64,000 nucleotides of DNA, from the NCBI GenBank assembly GCA_029207755.1, contig JARCOQ010000007.1, positions 38,769,656 to 38,833,655 on the forward strand, written 5' to 3'. Below, one piece after another: positions 48,621-59,987 of this stretch; position 1 is the first letter of the stretch, and each line of letters opens with the position of its first letter. Made by a program: the position numbers and the translations under genes. A model generated the notes under the pieces. That model saw nothing but the letters and a program-made list of their open reading frames with translations. It did not search any database and was not told the DNA's origin. This DNA is from Chamaea fasciata. Lineage: Eukaryota > Chordata > Aves > Passeriformes > Sylviidae.

Positions 48621-50049
48621 ATCCGCCACTTAATACACTTCTGCAATTTAAACTTCTGGGGACCCCCTCCTTTCAAGCCGATTTGTGATATAGGTGTTTT
48701 CTCATTACACTCCCCCCCCCCCTTTCCTTTGAAATGCACCCCCTCACCACCCTCCCGCTCCCTTTCTTCTGAGCCCTGCTCTCTAATTCTAGATGAGTAT
48801 TACTTTGCTCTTTTCGTTGGCCAAGCACAATTGTGTTATTGGAGATAATGAATTCAATCCCCATCAAAGAGTATTAGGAGCGCCTTGGCCCTGTAGTGCC
48901 TTTTTTCAAACGGGGAATGAAAGGCAGAGAGAAAATTCTCTGGGTAGCCTCTGCGCTAGCAGCTTTTGAAGTGAAGGGAGGCGGGCATTGTTGTTCACAT
49001 TTTTGTCCATACGGCTGAAGAAAGACCGGCGGCTTTTGATGAGAAGATGAGAACCGCCTTGTAAGTTGAGCAACAAGTTAGATGGCGAAGTCTTCCCGCT
49101 GCCTACTGCCTGTGGATAACATATGTCCCGCATTAATAGGGGCTCAAGGGAACAATTGCCAGGGGGGTGGGGTGGGGAGAGCTCTGCTCTGCACCGTCCA
49201 GCGGCTCCTTTTTTTCCCCCCGTCCTCTGGACACCGATGCCCCGATGGGAGTGTTTTTAAGGGAGACCCGAGGATATTCTCCCTGGCTCTTGGTTTGCTC
49301 GTGTGTCCACGGGGACGAGACGGGCAAGTGATATGCACCGACCATGGACTCTGCTGAGCGAGAAAAGGGGGACCTCGGTGAGATGTGCTGGGTCATCTCT
49401 GCTCGCCATTTCGTTCTGCCAGGGCTTCTGGTGGCCGGGGCGTGATGTTAGGTCTGCTGCCATGTGTTTGGAGGGCATCCCTCCTTTCTAAACAAGAATC
49501 TCTATTATTAGTTTGCTGGGGGGTTGGGGGGGCGGGGTGGTTTTGTTTTTTTCCCGACTAAATCTGGGGTCGGGACTTGGTTTTGCCACTTGTTGTTATT
49601 CCCTTTCCATTTCGTATAAGTTAATGACATACCTGAAGTCTGTAAAGTACTTCCTTAGATAAAGCAACCAGGCAAGGAAAAACATGAAGAGGTAAAACGT
49701 CTGTTGTTCACATCAGATAACCTTAGAACTAGAAAACTTGTTGCATACATTTGTGTAAGTTCAGACATGCTCTTATTCCAATCTCCTGCCCCACAGTTCA
49801 AAGATTCCCCGCCCCCCGGGCTTTATTATGCTAAAGAGGTCATTACTGAGAGTCACTATGGAGAGATCCCGGTTTGCAGAATGAGGCCCACCTCCTAGTT
49901 ACCAGCATGTTTACATTTTCTGTCGGTCATAAGCGGAGGAAATGTGTGTTAGCAACCTGCCGGGCAAGCTCGGGAAATAGAAGGAATAAAGGGGGAAATA
50001 TATTTCATCTATTGGGCAGTAGGTGGCAAATGTAGATGATTAGGGAGCA
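48621..50049. other. intergenic DNA, mixed composition
   Basis: No gene supported. It holds a TCF/LEF-like AGTTCAAAG and forkhead-type TGTTTAC at about 49.8-49.92 kb and a CTCF-like core at 50017-50028. A conserved enhancer is plausible but unproven. Confidence 0.4.
50017..50028 (+). promoter_or_regulatory. CTCF-like core motif
   Basis: CAGTAGGTGGCA fits the CTCF core pattern CASYAGRKGGCR at every position. It lies between MIPOL1 and FOXA1 next to a CpG-rich block, a sensible place for a boundary, but single motif matches are common. Confidence 0.35.
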
Positions 50050-50800
50050 CTTAGAGGTATCGGGCACAAAGGCGGTATTTGCCGTAGACGTGGTTGCTGG
50101 AGAGGGCCAGATCCCACTCCCGGGGCAGAGGCAGCCCTGCGCCTCGGTGCCCGGGCAGGAGCCAAGTAAGAGTCGCCGGGAGCACGCCCGCACCTCTGTG
50201 CTGTGATAGCCTGGAGGGGCGCGGGATCAGGCGGGTCCCTCTCTCAGCGGCGTGGGGCAGCTCCCGGAGCCGTCCCTTCACCGAAGCGGGTGACAGCCCC
50301 GGGGGCACGGGGCGCCTCCCCCTGTCCGCTCGTGGCCAAGGGGCGACCGGTCTGTGAAGGGGATGCCCCCGCTCCAGATGATGGAGGTGGCTTTTCTACC
50401 AGACGACGGCGGACTCGACCCTCTTTCACTGCCGAGTGGTGTGTGAACGGGCTCGATCTCGGGAGCAGAAATGAGGTCACACGAAACATGTCCACCTGGG
50501 GATCCCCGCCCCCCTCTATTCCCTCGTGCGACTCAGTGAAGGCGGACTGGGGTCCCAAATCCTGAGCTGGGCTGAACCAAAGGAGGGTAACGCCGTCCTC
50601 TGGGGTAGGCTTGGGCTACCGAGACCGGGCGGGAGACCCGGACGGGCAGGGAGGTCAGTGGCATCCGCACCCCGCGCACACCGGGGCCCCGTCCCGCCCG
50701 CTCCCGTGTCGCCTCTGCGCCGCTTCAGAGCTTCCCCTGCTGCGGGGGGACAGTCTGGGCGAGTGCAGGGCAGGGGGGAACACAACAACGTGCCGCTTCA
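50050..50800. promoter_or_regulatory. CpG-rich block
   Basis: About 0.75 kb of CpG-dense DNA ending at the AAT microsatellite. It contains overlapping open frames on both strands with no recognisable protein family. Probably regulatory. Confidence 0.5.
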
Positions 50801-50823
50801 GCGCGTGTACCTCCTGCTGGCTG

Positions 50824-50824
<1 letters not shown>

Positions 50825-50890
<66 letters not shown>
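50825..50890. repeat. (AAT)n microsatellite, about 22 units
   Basis: 66 bp of perfect AAT units directly beside the CpG-rich block. It creates a false run of isoleucine or tyrosine in open frames on either strand. Confidence 0.96.
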
Positions 50891-50892
<2 letters not shown>

Positions 50893-51599
50893 CCTGTCTG
50901 CTGGTAGTTCACCATTGGAATAACGAGCAGGTGTAGGAATATTTCATGGGAAAATTTAGATTACCAATCGTACAACAATAATATCAAAACAACAACGAAC
51001 TTCCCCTAAAGTAACTCGCCTGAAAAAAGCCCATTCGAGCAATTCTACCGCAGCAGAGGCGCCGATCCGGGAAATGATCCTTTCTATTAATTCAACTAAA
51101 TGTAGGAGTTTTAGGGTGGGGGAAAGAGAAGACATCACATCTTTTTCCCTTTGTAGAGACAAATGGATTCTGCCATGAGGCTACATATGCCTTAAATCCT
51201 AATGACTGGAGACAAAGGTGAGCGCTGGCAGTTTGATCTGTCCAAAGTTCAAAGATCTGAAATCTCAATGAGTTTCTGTTTGAGGTGAAGGGGAGAAACA
51301 AACACCATGGCAAGGCTTGGGCCAGAAAGTTGCAAGGTTTGCAAGTGAAACGCGACGTTATTTACACTAATCTATCCTTCACTGCTACTTTGTCACAATG
51401 GTCAGAATAATTATTAGAATATAACCAAAGGGAACAAAAGCAGGTTTTCTTCTTATCGCCTCACGTTTTCCGCTCTACTCTTTCCCCAGTTATTTTCTCC
51501 CGCTGAAACAGACCTTTCGAAACTACAAATTGCAGAAAACGTACAAACTGTTTAAAAAATATCATTAGTCTGCCTTTGCTCAGAAGGCTGGCTTCGCAT

Positions 51600-52520
51600 T
51601 AAGAAGAGGAAAAAAGAGCCATTTTACCGCACGACCCTTGACATGTAAATAATCACACTAATTGCTTTTTGATTTTAGCTATTAACCATTCTCCTATATT
51701 TCCTAAACAATATTGCAGCGTGGGAGTTTTGCGGGGACTTACGTGTACATTCTTTACTCCGGTCACACTCTCTGCACTATTGTGGTGTGATTTTTGCCTG
51801 GTCATTGGGTGTTATGTGTATTTCCACTTGCCTCCCCTGGAAACAAATGCATATTAATTATATGTATGTTAATATATACAATATATGCATCCATATTCCT
51901 CCCGAGACAACTTTATATGAGGATAATTTGCTCCTTCACTAATTAAATTTATCACGAATATACACAGGAAATCTATTTATTTATTAAGTGTTTGATTTTA
52001 AAATGTTCTTTTCAGAGTGATTTATCACAAATGCTCACACATACATGCCTAGATTCCGTTTCATCAAAACAGGAAAGAAACCTTACAAAGTGCATTGTTA
52101 CCGCAATCAGGTGTTTTATCTATAATATTTCTGTTAAAAAACCGAGACTATTGCTCTTTTAAAGACTAGCTGGCGTTACAGCAAGGGAAACCATTTATTT
52201 CGTGTTTATACTGACGAACCAATTTCAATGCCTACTCAACACATTTCAAAACAATTTTTGAAGCTGTGCCAATGGCTGAAGTGTTTTCTCGCGCCGTTCT
52301 TTCATGATTTACTTATGTTTTATTGACACTAATAGGATTCAACTGAAAAACTGTCCGGTAAATCTTTTTCTTTTTCGTCTTTCAGTAGTTCCGAACACTT
52401 CAAATTATTTCTTCCAAATAATGTATATCCTCCAATTGCTTGCCGATGTAGATGTCAGTGTTGTCCATTCACACTCAGGAAACAAAGCAGCAGTTCCTTG
52501 TGATTTTATTTCTCCCACTT
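51600..52520. promoter_or_regulatory. AT-rich, homeodomain-motif-rich candidate enhancer
   Basis: An AT-rich stretch between CpG blocks holds many developmental-factor words: GTAAATAATCACACTAATTGC at about 51.65 kb, ATTAATTA, ACTAATTAAAT, CTATTTATTTATTAAG and GTTTTATCTATAA (GATA-type). It is free of recognisable repeats and differs from the random AT-rich texture of the MIPOL1 introns. An enhancer role near FOXA1 is inferred only. Confidence 0.3.
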
Positions 52521-53300
52521 GGCTTGGGCGGCTGAAGTTGCTTTTATTCCACCGACTGTCCCCTTCCGCGAAGGGCAGGTGCTGCTCGCAGGTGCTCCGA
52601 GGAGGTGCCACGGGTGGGGGGCGCAGGGGCATGGTGCCTTCTTGCCGGGAGGCGCAGGACTGTCGGACCCCGCGGCAGAGAAGGGCTCCGCTGCGCCAGG
52701 GGACCCTTCCGCGTCCCCTCGCCCTCCGCTGCAGGGTCCCCGCCGCGGGCACTGACAGCACCTGCCCCGCCGGGGCACCCAGCATCTCCCCCTCGTCCCG
52801 GGCCGAGGGCCTCCTCACAGCCCAAACTCCGTTTAAATCTTTACAGAGATTCCCCGCCGCCCCGATTTACTCCCCGCTTGTATTTAATGACGCTAAATGA
52901 GCTGTTTTCGCTCCCTCGCACGTGGCCGGTCGGAGGTAATTGCCGAGCAGGAAAAGACGGAGCTCGCCCTATAAACCGAGGTGTCGGTCGGAGGCTGGAA
53001 CCTGAAGCCTGCAGGGCTCCCGCTTTGCCGCGGTCGCGGGGCTGAGACACCATCTCTGACAGGGGCAAAAGCTCCGCACCCGCCACCTCCTTCCCTTCTA
53101 GCACAGAGCAACCGATCCGGCTGGAAAGAGATGCTCGCATACTCCTCTCTACACCTTGCGGGGCGGGGGATGCACCCTCTTCTTCTGTAGCCCATTTTTG
53201 GCTTGGAGTTCCCTGAGCACAGGATTAAAGCAGCAGCAGCAGGGCAGCTAGGAGCGGAACGTAAAACGGGACTCCTCGCCCTGCTGTTGATTTCCAAGTC
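52520..53300. promoter_or_regulatory. CpG-rich block
   Basis: CpG-dense DNA of about 0.8 kb, 3-4 kb downstream of the FOXA1 stop. Open frames up to 198 codons occur on both strands through lack of stops; none matches a known family. Confidence 0.5.
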
Positions 53301-53719
53301 TTAAACTGATCACAGAATGCTGCTTGCTTTGCGCGGGGGACCCGCGTTTTTAACATGAGCTGCATCCCTGTCTTGCCAGTGCCTCGTTGCCCACCGCAGA
53401 CACCATTTGCCTACGAGAAGAAAGGGGAGGAATAAAATCTTGATGGCGAGTGGCGAAAGGGCACACGCTGCATCCGTGACAGGCTCCGCTCCTTATCTCT
53501 GAGAGGTTTGGAGCCGTGTCGGTCCGCTTAAACCCTTTTATTACCCACGCCCCAAATATTTCCATTACACACGGTCTGTGCTCCTCAGCTGATATGTGAA
53601 ACTTGCTGCCTTATCGCTGTCAGTCGATTGATATTTTCCGTGTATAAGCCCAAGGCATTAAATCAATGTCTCCACTCTGCAATGGCATATTCTCTACAGA
53701 CTAGTCTGTGGGAGACAAG
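53301..53719. other. intergenic DNA between CpG blocks
   Basis: No gene seen. The stretch around 53.59-53.69 kb (CTTATCGCTGTCAGTCGATTGATATTT and neighbours) has TALE-homeodomain-like TGTCAGTCGATTGAT words and may be a conserved element. Confidence 0.35.
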
Positions 53720-54110
53720 TGAAGTCCTGCTGAAAATTGGCTTCATCCTGCCTCGATTCTCCCGAAGCTCCTTTTGGCAGAAGAAGCGGGGCTTTAAATA
53801 GGATCCTCCTGCCCAGACTCGGTGCCGAGCAGCCCCGAGCTGCCCCTGGCTGCGGGGGGTCTGTTGATGTTTGCCATTTCGGGACATTCAGAGGCGAAGG
53901 TGCCACACAGTCGGGCCATGGGGTAACCGGCCGCACACGGCGGCCGGGACAGAACCCTCTCCCCTCCAGAGCAGGACTCGTCTGCGGCAGCCGGGGGGGA
54001 CCTGCGGTAAAAGCTCGCCCGACCGAGAGCGCTCGCACAGCACGACGCGGCAGACAGCTCCGTGTCGCCGGGAGAGCCGTGCGCGGATCTCCGATCCGGC
54101 TCTCTCTAGA

Positions 54111-54141
<31 letters not shown>

Positions 54142-54620
54142 CCCTCACGTTTTTAGCTGGGTAGTAGTGCTGGAGGAATGTGGTAAGATTTCTGGGACGC
54201 TGACTTGGCTTTTCTTTTCTAAATCGAACCTTAATTTAGTTTGTCGCCGCTGTCCCTAACTCGTCAGGGGGCAATTATGTGATAATTAGGAGAATTACAC
54301 AGTTCCTTTATCTGGCGGCCGTGCACGAACAGGGCTCGGCACAGCGAAATCCGTTCACACTTAAACTCCCCTCCCCCGAAAAAGTCTATTGCTGGGGACC
54401 AGAGCTCTCCAGTGTGGCTGCTGGTGTCGTTCAGACGGATGGTTCCGAGCCAGAACTACAGAGCGGGATCTGGGCCTTTCCAGCCGCCCGGAGCGGCGTG
54501 GAGCCGCTCTAGGGATGCCCTCCGTGGGCGTCGTCCTGTTCGGCGGGGAAACGGCGGGTCTGGCTGCCGCCGCCCCGGTAGCCCTAGCCGCAAAACATCC
54601 AGGAGGTTACATCGCCTCGG
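53720..54620. promoter_or_regulatory. CpG-rich block with poly-T interruption
   Basis: CpG-dense DNA interrupted by a 29-bp T run (54113-54141). It adjoins the presumed end of the FOXA1 transcript. No supported protein. Confidence 0.45.
54113..54141. repeat. poly-T tract (29 bp)
   Basis: Uninterrupted T run within CpG-rich DNA. Confidence 0.95.
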
Positions 54621-54929
54621 GTGGCTTTTTTTCTGTCATCCCTCAACATATTCCAGCACAGTAAATTAGGGGGAAAAAATAATATATATATAAACTACAT
54701 TACCACACACACAGCCTCACAGGCGACGGCATCGCAGCGCCCCACAAGAACACTCTGCGGGAGCGTCCCCCGCCTTCCCTCTGGACAAGACTGACCGTAC
54801 AAATCTTTCCTCTTCACATCCACACTTAAGCACTACGTTTTGATTTTTTTGCACATGGCTCCGTCCTCTGTAACCCGCCCCAGAAATTTTGTAAGAAAAT
54901 AGCAGAAGTTTTTCATCGATAACATTTGA

Positions 54930-54935
54930 TTTATT
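54930..54935 (-). terminator. candidate distal FOXA1 poly(A) signal
   Basis: AATAAA on the - strand within AAATAAATC, about 1.29 kb past the stop codon. It lies where AT-rich sequence gives way to CpG-rich DNA downstream. Confidence 0.35.
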
Positions 54936-55276
54936 TAAAGTCCTTAACTGCAAATGATCAAAAACATACTTCACGCATTAAATTGTCAGTTATCGTTTTA
55001 AATCAAAATATTTTTTCAATTACAATCACATTTATAAAATTAACAAAATTTCTTAAATTCACGTGTAATTATTTTTTTACGGTCATTTAAAGCAATTTCC
55101 AGCTGTAAAGAAAGAAAACAATATAAACCATGCAATAAATTAAGAACATTGAAACAGCGAACAGGAATAATAATAAAACCCGTCTGGCTATGCTAATACC
55201 GTGTAAAACTGTGGAAAGTGCAATAACACTGGATGAAATAAGCTAACGATGACGATAATTAAAGGGCCAAAAAATT

Positions 55277-55282
55277 TTTATT
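55277..55282 (-). terminator. candidate FOXA1 poly(A) signal
   Basis: AATAAA on the - strand, about 0.94 kb past the stop codon, followed by AATTTTTTGG. Competing signals lie at 55670-55675 and 54930-54935. Confidence 0.35.
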
Positions 55283-56222
55283 AGACAAGTTTGAAAAGGG
55301 GGGAGGGACAGAGCTGTCCTCTTTTCCTTGCATCAGTGTAGTAGTCAATGTTTCCTAGGGGAGGGAGGAAATAACCTGGTTATAGATACACAGTTCTAGC
55401 TGGTACACAATGAAGACAAATTAAATAAGTATGTCATCCACATGTTGATGAGAGTTCCTGATGAACTAGAATCTTCAGTAACAGATGGGAAGGAAAAAAA
55501 ATCCAACTGGCTGTGACCTCTTGTAACTTTATATAACATCCCAAAACAGGTAACACTTAGAAAAAGATAAGGGTCGCATCCTGCACTCCAAAGCTCCAGT
55601 TGGTCCCCTCAGGAGTGCAGGATCCGGCCCGCAGCATCTGGGTTTTATGCGGGTTATAGTAGCCGAAGGTTTATTTTGCAAGTATCAAAAGGATGATCCG
55701 AGAAAGTAAATAGTTCTCTTGTTGCTTAGAGATTCTCTTAGTGTTTTGCTACTTCACAGCAGTATTGTCCTTCAAAGCCTTTTTAATTAAAAAAAAAATT
55801 CTTAAATGTCTACTCGCTTCTTCATCTCCGTATTGTTAAAGTATTGCCACATACCTGTAAACTTACATGAGATTATAGAACACATAAGGGAGGGAGACGA
55901 AGGGGCGGAAAGCACAAACAAGTAGTTTACAAGCTCAACATTTTTTTCTTCTTTTTAATAACACCCTGCATAGGCTGGGGAGGTCTCCAGGGAGAGGGGC
56001 TGGGCGGCGGGGGCTGGAGGGAGTATGTACAAGCGGGACGCGGCCGACTTTGCAGGAGGTCATGGTGGATCATAACAACACACAACGCATTGCGAGACAA
56101 TTAAAAAGTAACAGTCCTTTGCACGCAGCGTGCGGAAACACCTTGGTCTGTCTCAGGGAAAGCAGGGAGAGAAGCCAGGAAAGGGAGGAGGGGTCTTGGC
56201 CCTGGCTGCCGGGGTTGCACAG

Positions 56223-57485
56223 CTAGGAGGTGTTTAGCACGGGTCTGGAATACACACCTTGGTAGTAGGAGGGCTCTAGGGCCGAGGGCTCGATGCTGCT
56301 CCGGCCAGCCATGGAGGCGCTGCCCAGGGGCAGCCCGCCGGGGATGCTGGCCCCGTAAGAGGAATATTGCAGCGCCTGTTCGTAGGCTTTGAAGTCCAGC
56401 TTGTGCTGCTGCTCCGAGGAGGACATGAGGTTGTTGATGGAAAACGGGTGGTTGAAGGAGTAGTGGGGATCACCCTTGAGATGGAGCTGGGGTTCATGGG
56501 CTAATGAGTGAGGGGGGTGTGGGACGGAGGCCAAGGTGGGTACAGAGCTGATGGTGGAGGAGGCGGCCGAGGCCGAGGTCTTTAGCTCCGTGCTTGATCC
56601 ACTGTGGTCCATAGACTGGGGGCTGGTGGACGGGTTGGAGCTGGAGAGAGAGGTGGCCGTGTCCAGCTGCGCAGGTTTGTTGTGACCTCTGTGCAGGGGG
56701 GAGTTGGAGCTTGAACTAGAGGCCCCGGCCTGATCTTTCCTGCCCTCCTGAGTGGCTTTACTGTTGGCCGGCTTCTCGCACTTGAAGCGCTTTTGCCGGC
56801 GGAGGTAACAGCCGTTTTCAAACATGTTGCCGGAGTCAGGGTGCAGGGTCCAATAGGAGCCCTTGCCGGGCTTGTCTGGGGAGCGGGCCACCTTGACGAA
56901 ACAGTCATTGAACGAGAGTGAGTGGCGGATGCTGTTCTGCCAACGCTGCTGGTTCTGTCGGTAGTAGGGGAAAAGGTCCATGATCCACTGGTAGATCTCA
57001 CTCAGCGTCAGCATCTTACTGGGTGCCTGCTGGATGGCCATGGTGATGAGGGAGATGTAGGAATACGGCGGCTTGGCGTGGGGGTAGGTCCGCTTGAAGG
57101 ACTTAGCGTCCCGTGTCCTGCCGAGGTTGGACTGAGTGTAGGCCATGGGGCTCATGCAGGGGTTCATGCTGCCGTAAGGGCTCAGCCCGTTCATGGGGGC
57201 CGGCTGGGCAGACATGGCATTGATGCCACCGGGGCTCAGCGCTGTGCCCATGGCGGCCACGCCGGCTGGCATGCCGTTCACGGGCCCCGCCGAGCCTGCC
57301 GGCATGCCGGCCACGGCGCCGGGACTCAGCCCAGCCCCCAGCCCCGTGTTGGCGTAGGACATGTTGAACGAGCTGGAGGTCATGTTGCCGCTTGTCGTCA
57401 TGGTGTTCATGGTCATGTAGGTGTTCATGGTGTTCATGGAGCCCAGCCCCGAGTTCATGTTGCTCACGGGCACCGAGGAATAGGC
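56223..57485 (-). CDS. FOXA1: FOXA1 coding exon 2
   Basis: The acceptor on the - strand reads CTGCCCTAG with AG at 57487-57486; the exon then opens [15 protein letters not shown] in phase 0. It carries residues 25-444 and the TAG stop at 56225-56223. The forkhead domain covers about 56772-57080. The N-terminal part is rich in Met, Asn, Gly and Ser, as in the family. The serine/threonine-rich linker (residues about 263-355) is the least conserved part. Confidence 0.96.
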   Translation of the reverse strand, partial: AYSSVPVSNMNSGLGSMNTMNTYMTMNTMTTSGNMTSSSFNMSYANTGLGAGLSPGAVAGMPAGSAGPVNGMPAGVAAMGTALSPGGINAMSAQPAPMNGLSPYGSMNPCMSPMAYTQSNLGRTRDAKSFKRTYPHAKPPYSYISLITMAIQQAPSKMLTLSEIYQWIMDLFPYYRQNQQRWQNSIRHSLSFNDCFVKVARSPDKPGKGSYWTLHPDSGNMFENGCYLRRQKRFKCEKPANSKATQEGRKDQAGASSSSSNSPLHRGHNKPAQLDTATSLSSSNPSTSPQSMDHSGSSTELKTSASAASSTISSVPTLASVPHPPHSLAHEPQLHLKGDPHYSFNHPFSINNLMSSSEQQHKLDFKAYEQALQYSSYGASIPGGLPLGSASMAGRSSIEPSALEPSYYQGVYSRPVLNTS

Positions 57486-59987
57486 CTAGGGCAGCGAGAC
57501 AAAGAGACGGAGTTAGAGAGGAGAGAGGTGTGGCAGAACCCTGTAGGGGCCGGATCCGCCAGCCTGGCCCAGCCAGCCGTGCAAACGTCCTGCTGCAGGA
57601 CGCCGGCCGCCTCCCCGACACCGAGGAAAAATCTTCCCCAAAGCTGCATGGAAAGGCAGCTGTTTTCATGAAAAGGCCTATTTCATATTTTTATACATTT
57701 ATAAATAGACACGGAGCGGAGGTGCTCTCTCCGGATGCACTCCCAGTTCACCGGCGTGTCGCAGCTTGCACGGGCTGCGCCGGGATCAGCGGGGCGCAGG
57801 GACCGAACGTCTTCCCCGAGCCGCTCCACACCCCTGCCAAGCCAGGCTGCGGGCTCAGACTGCCCCGAGAGGACGTGCTCTCTTCGGCGCATTCCCGTAT
57901 TTTGTTGTTTTTGTGTCCCGTCTCTCTAGTTAAATACTTAAACTCATCAGAGTATTGAAATCGGTGGGCGTACACTATTTGTTCCAAGGAGAAAGACTGC
58001 TTGTATTCTCTGAGAAAAATCTCACGCATGTCTCCCTTCCCGCAATAATTTAAATTTCTTTTCTAAGGAACAAACGAGATGTAATAATGTCTTGTTGCAA
58101 AATAATTTTAGAAGCCCTGACCCAAACGAAACAGGTCTTGTTGGTCTGTTTTATCTACGGAAAGCTTCCCCCTTGTCTATATTTTCTATCAAAACAGTCT
58201 TTCAATTAAAGAAAAAAACAATTAATCAACCAACCAATCGAACACCAAAACTTCCCCAAAGTATGAAAAGCCTGAACTTTTCCTCTATGAGATTTTCTAC
58301 AATTGCATGACATGGAAAAAAATGTAGCACCCTACCACATAACACAACTCTTAAAAAAGGCAGAGCTGTAGAGCCTGAAATTGTGCCTTCCGCTACGGCA
58401 TCTGATTTAACAGAAAAGAGAAAGACGTTTCCAGTTTACTCGAACTCCGGCTAATATGGCTAAGAAAAGGAGGTTTTAGCAACGGTTAAATATATGAAAC
58501 TCATTTCTTTTCCCCACAAATTTCACGAACTTATAAATGCACTTTTAATTTAGAGGATCACATTCATTATTTGAGTTGGTAGAACGCAGCTGGGTTTCCC
58601 ATGTTGAATTCATTCAGATATTCAAATTAAAAGGCAAGAGAGGAAAAAAGACTGAAGTTTTAAAAAAATAGCAAACGAGAAGTTCGCTTAACTTCATGTT
58701 TGTGGACAATGCGTATAGCGAGGAAAAATGAGTTTGGAAACGGTACACAATGAGGATGACCCTTATTTGCCCTTAGCCGACTTTCCTTTATTAAAGGAGA
58801 TGCCAGCCGGGTGACACGTATCTGCCTCTGTCCGCGTGGCCCTATGGGCGCGTGTGCCAGCTCCGGGTGCGGGACGAGGCGTGGGGACTGTGGAGCCGTG
58901 TGTCCGGGTATGCTGATGCAATGCCCGGGTGCGCACACCCAGGTGCCTGCCTCGCTGCCGCACTTCCTCAAAACGGCTCCTTCCCGGGCGGGAATCCGCG
59001 GTGCTACTGGCCGTGCTGCCGGGCGCTGGCTTCTCCCGGGACCCTCGTTGCAGAGCCTCAGCGGCACAGCTCGGACCCCAGGCCCCACAGGGCCGAGGCG
59101 CGCCGGAGGAAGGCTCCGGGCTCTGCCGTGGCCCTCTCCTCCGCCGCAGCTGTGGGCGCTTGGGCCGGTTCTCCTCTTCCTTATGCACGGCGCTGTCAAA
59201 CAGGCGTGGGGGGCGGAAGCGCCCCGGGGTGCAGCGGTCCGGACCGGGTCCGGGTGGGGGGCGGCGGGTCCTGGTGCAGGCCCCCTCCGGGCCCGGCTCT
59301 CGGCAGCGCCGCCAGCCGGCCCGCGGCAGCAGCGCACGCCGCAGGCAGCCCGTCCGCAAAGTACGGACAAACGGCTGGTTTTCCCCCTCCTCTCCGTTCC
59401 CCCGGCTTTAACAGGTGAGGGCCTGGTGCTGGCGAGTAGAGAGGCCGGAGGTCCCGCCGAGAAGCTCGGGGAAGGCGCTGCCCCCGACCAGGACGCGCTG
59501 GCGTCCGTCTCCCTCGGCCCCTGCCATCTGCCGGGAAGGAGCCGGGTGCCGGAGGCGCGGCGAGTGCTCTGCCCCGAGCCAAGTTTATGGGGTGCTTTTG
59601 TGCGCTCCGTGAGAGAAGATTACGCCTCTTAGATGAGATCAAGGGCTGCCCCCGGCCCCCCGGCCCTCCTGGCGGGCTCGCAGCCGCTCCGTGTCTTCCC
59701 CAAACGCCTCCAGGGCTCCTGGAAGCTGTGTTTTCCTTGGGGAAGCCTAGCCAGTTTCGGCGCCGGAGGGAGGGGGAGGTACGTTTGCGTTGGCAGGATC
59801 TGGACTGCAAACCGATTCCTCCGATTGCTGCCCCCTCCAGACCCCTGGCCACCCCCAGGTCCTCCCCTCCCCTGCACAGGGGCAGCAGCGAAGCCAGACC
59901 CTGGGATTTACTCACCTCCTGAGTGTCGGCGTAGTAGCTGTTCCAGTCGCTGGTTTCATGCCCTTCCATTTTCACAGTCCCTAACAT
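56223..59987 (-). CDS. FOXA1: FOXA1 (HNF-3 alpha) pioneer transcription factor, complete CDS in two exons
   Basis: Complete coding sequence, join of 59916-59987 and 56223-57485 on the - strand, 444 residues (mammals about 470). FOXA1 is a nuclear pioneer factor that opens chromatin and drives foregut, liver, lung, prostate and breast gene programmes. The forkhead/winged-helix domain is at about residues 160-262. It begins [18 protein letters not shown], has recognition helix [15 protein letters not shown] (206-220) and ends [11 protein letters not shown]. The conserved C-terminal activation parts are present: [17 protein letters not shown] (370-386) and the terminal [14 protein letters not shown] (431-444). 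[23 protein letters not shown] and the [16 protein letters not shown] segment mark FOXA1 rather than FOXA2 or FOXA3. It is shorter than mammalian forms mainly in the linker after the forkhead. No frameshift or missing key residue was seen. Confidence 0.97.
56772..57080 (-). other. forkhead (winged-helix) domain of FOXA1
   Basis: Residues about 160-262 of the protein. Seen directly: KPPYSYISL at helix 1, [36 protein letters not shown] across helices 2-3 (read from the sequence in two adjoining parts), wing 1 around [24 protein letters not shown], and wing 2 basic motif LRRQKRFK. The family contacts DNA mainly through the helix 3 Asn-Ser-Ile-Arg-His-Ser segment, which is intact. Confidence 0.97.
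57486..59915 (-). other. FOXA1: FOXA1 intron (2430 bp)
   Basis: Donor GTGAGT directly after CAG GAG (GT at 59915-59914) and acceptor CCCTAG at 57491-57486; phase 0 between Glu24 and Ala25, the same position as in mammalian FOXA1. The ends are CpG-rich (57.5-57.9 kb and 58.8-59.9 kb) and the centre (57.95-58.75 kb) is AT-rich and may hold an intronic element. Long open frames on both strands (up to 273 codons at 58811-59632, +) arise from CpG-rich, stop-poor DNA and are not called. Confidence 0.93.
59916..59987 (-). CDS. FOXA1: FOXA1 coding exon 1
   Basis: 24 codons from ATG (59987-59985) through ...YYADTQE, ending at a GTGAGT donor. The peptide starts [11 protein letters not shown] and contains DWNSYYAD, the conserved FOXA N-terminal activation segment. 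The second in-frame Met (residue 7) also exists, but the first matches the family start. Confidence 0.95.

Larger units (their letters stand above)
54910..56222 (-). other. FOXA1: FOXA1 3' UTR (end approximate)
   Basis: Sequence directly downstream of the FOXA1 stop on the - strand. It has no coding content and is increasingly AT-rich toward lower coordinates. Three canonical AATAAA signals occur on the - strand at 55670-55675, 55277-55282 and 54930-54935, giving 3' UTR lengths of roughly 0.55, 0.95 and 1.3 kb. I set the end after the most distal one because mammalian FOXA1 has a 3' UTR of about 1.5 kb as I recall. Shorter alternative forms are likely. Confidence 0.55.

Noticed and set aside
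52304..52900. 198-codon open frame on +
   Set aside because: It runs from AT-rich into CpG-rich DNA with a complete change of amino-acid composition, typical of a chance frame.
56922..57671. 249-codon open frame antisense to FOXA1 exon 2
   Set aside because: It is the mirror of the real FOXA1 codons; the His/Gly/Val-rich translation reflects the Met/Asn/Gly-rich FOXA1 sequence.
58811..59632. 273-codon open frame on + across the FOXA1 intron
   Set aside because: It lies in CpG-rich, stop-poor DNA, overlaps long open frames on both strands, is Ala/Gly/Pro/Arg-rich and has no family similarity I recognise.
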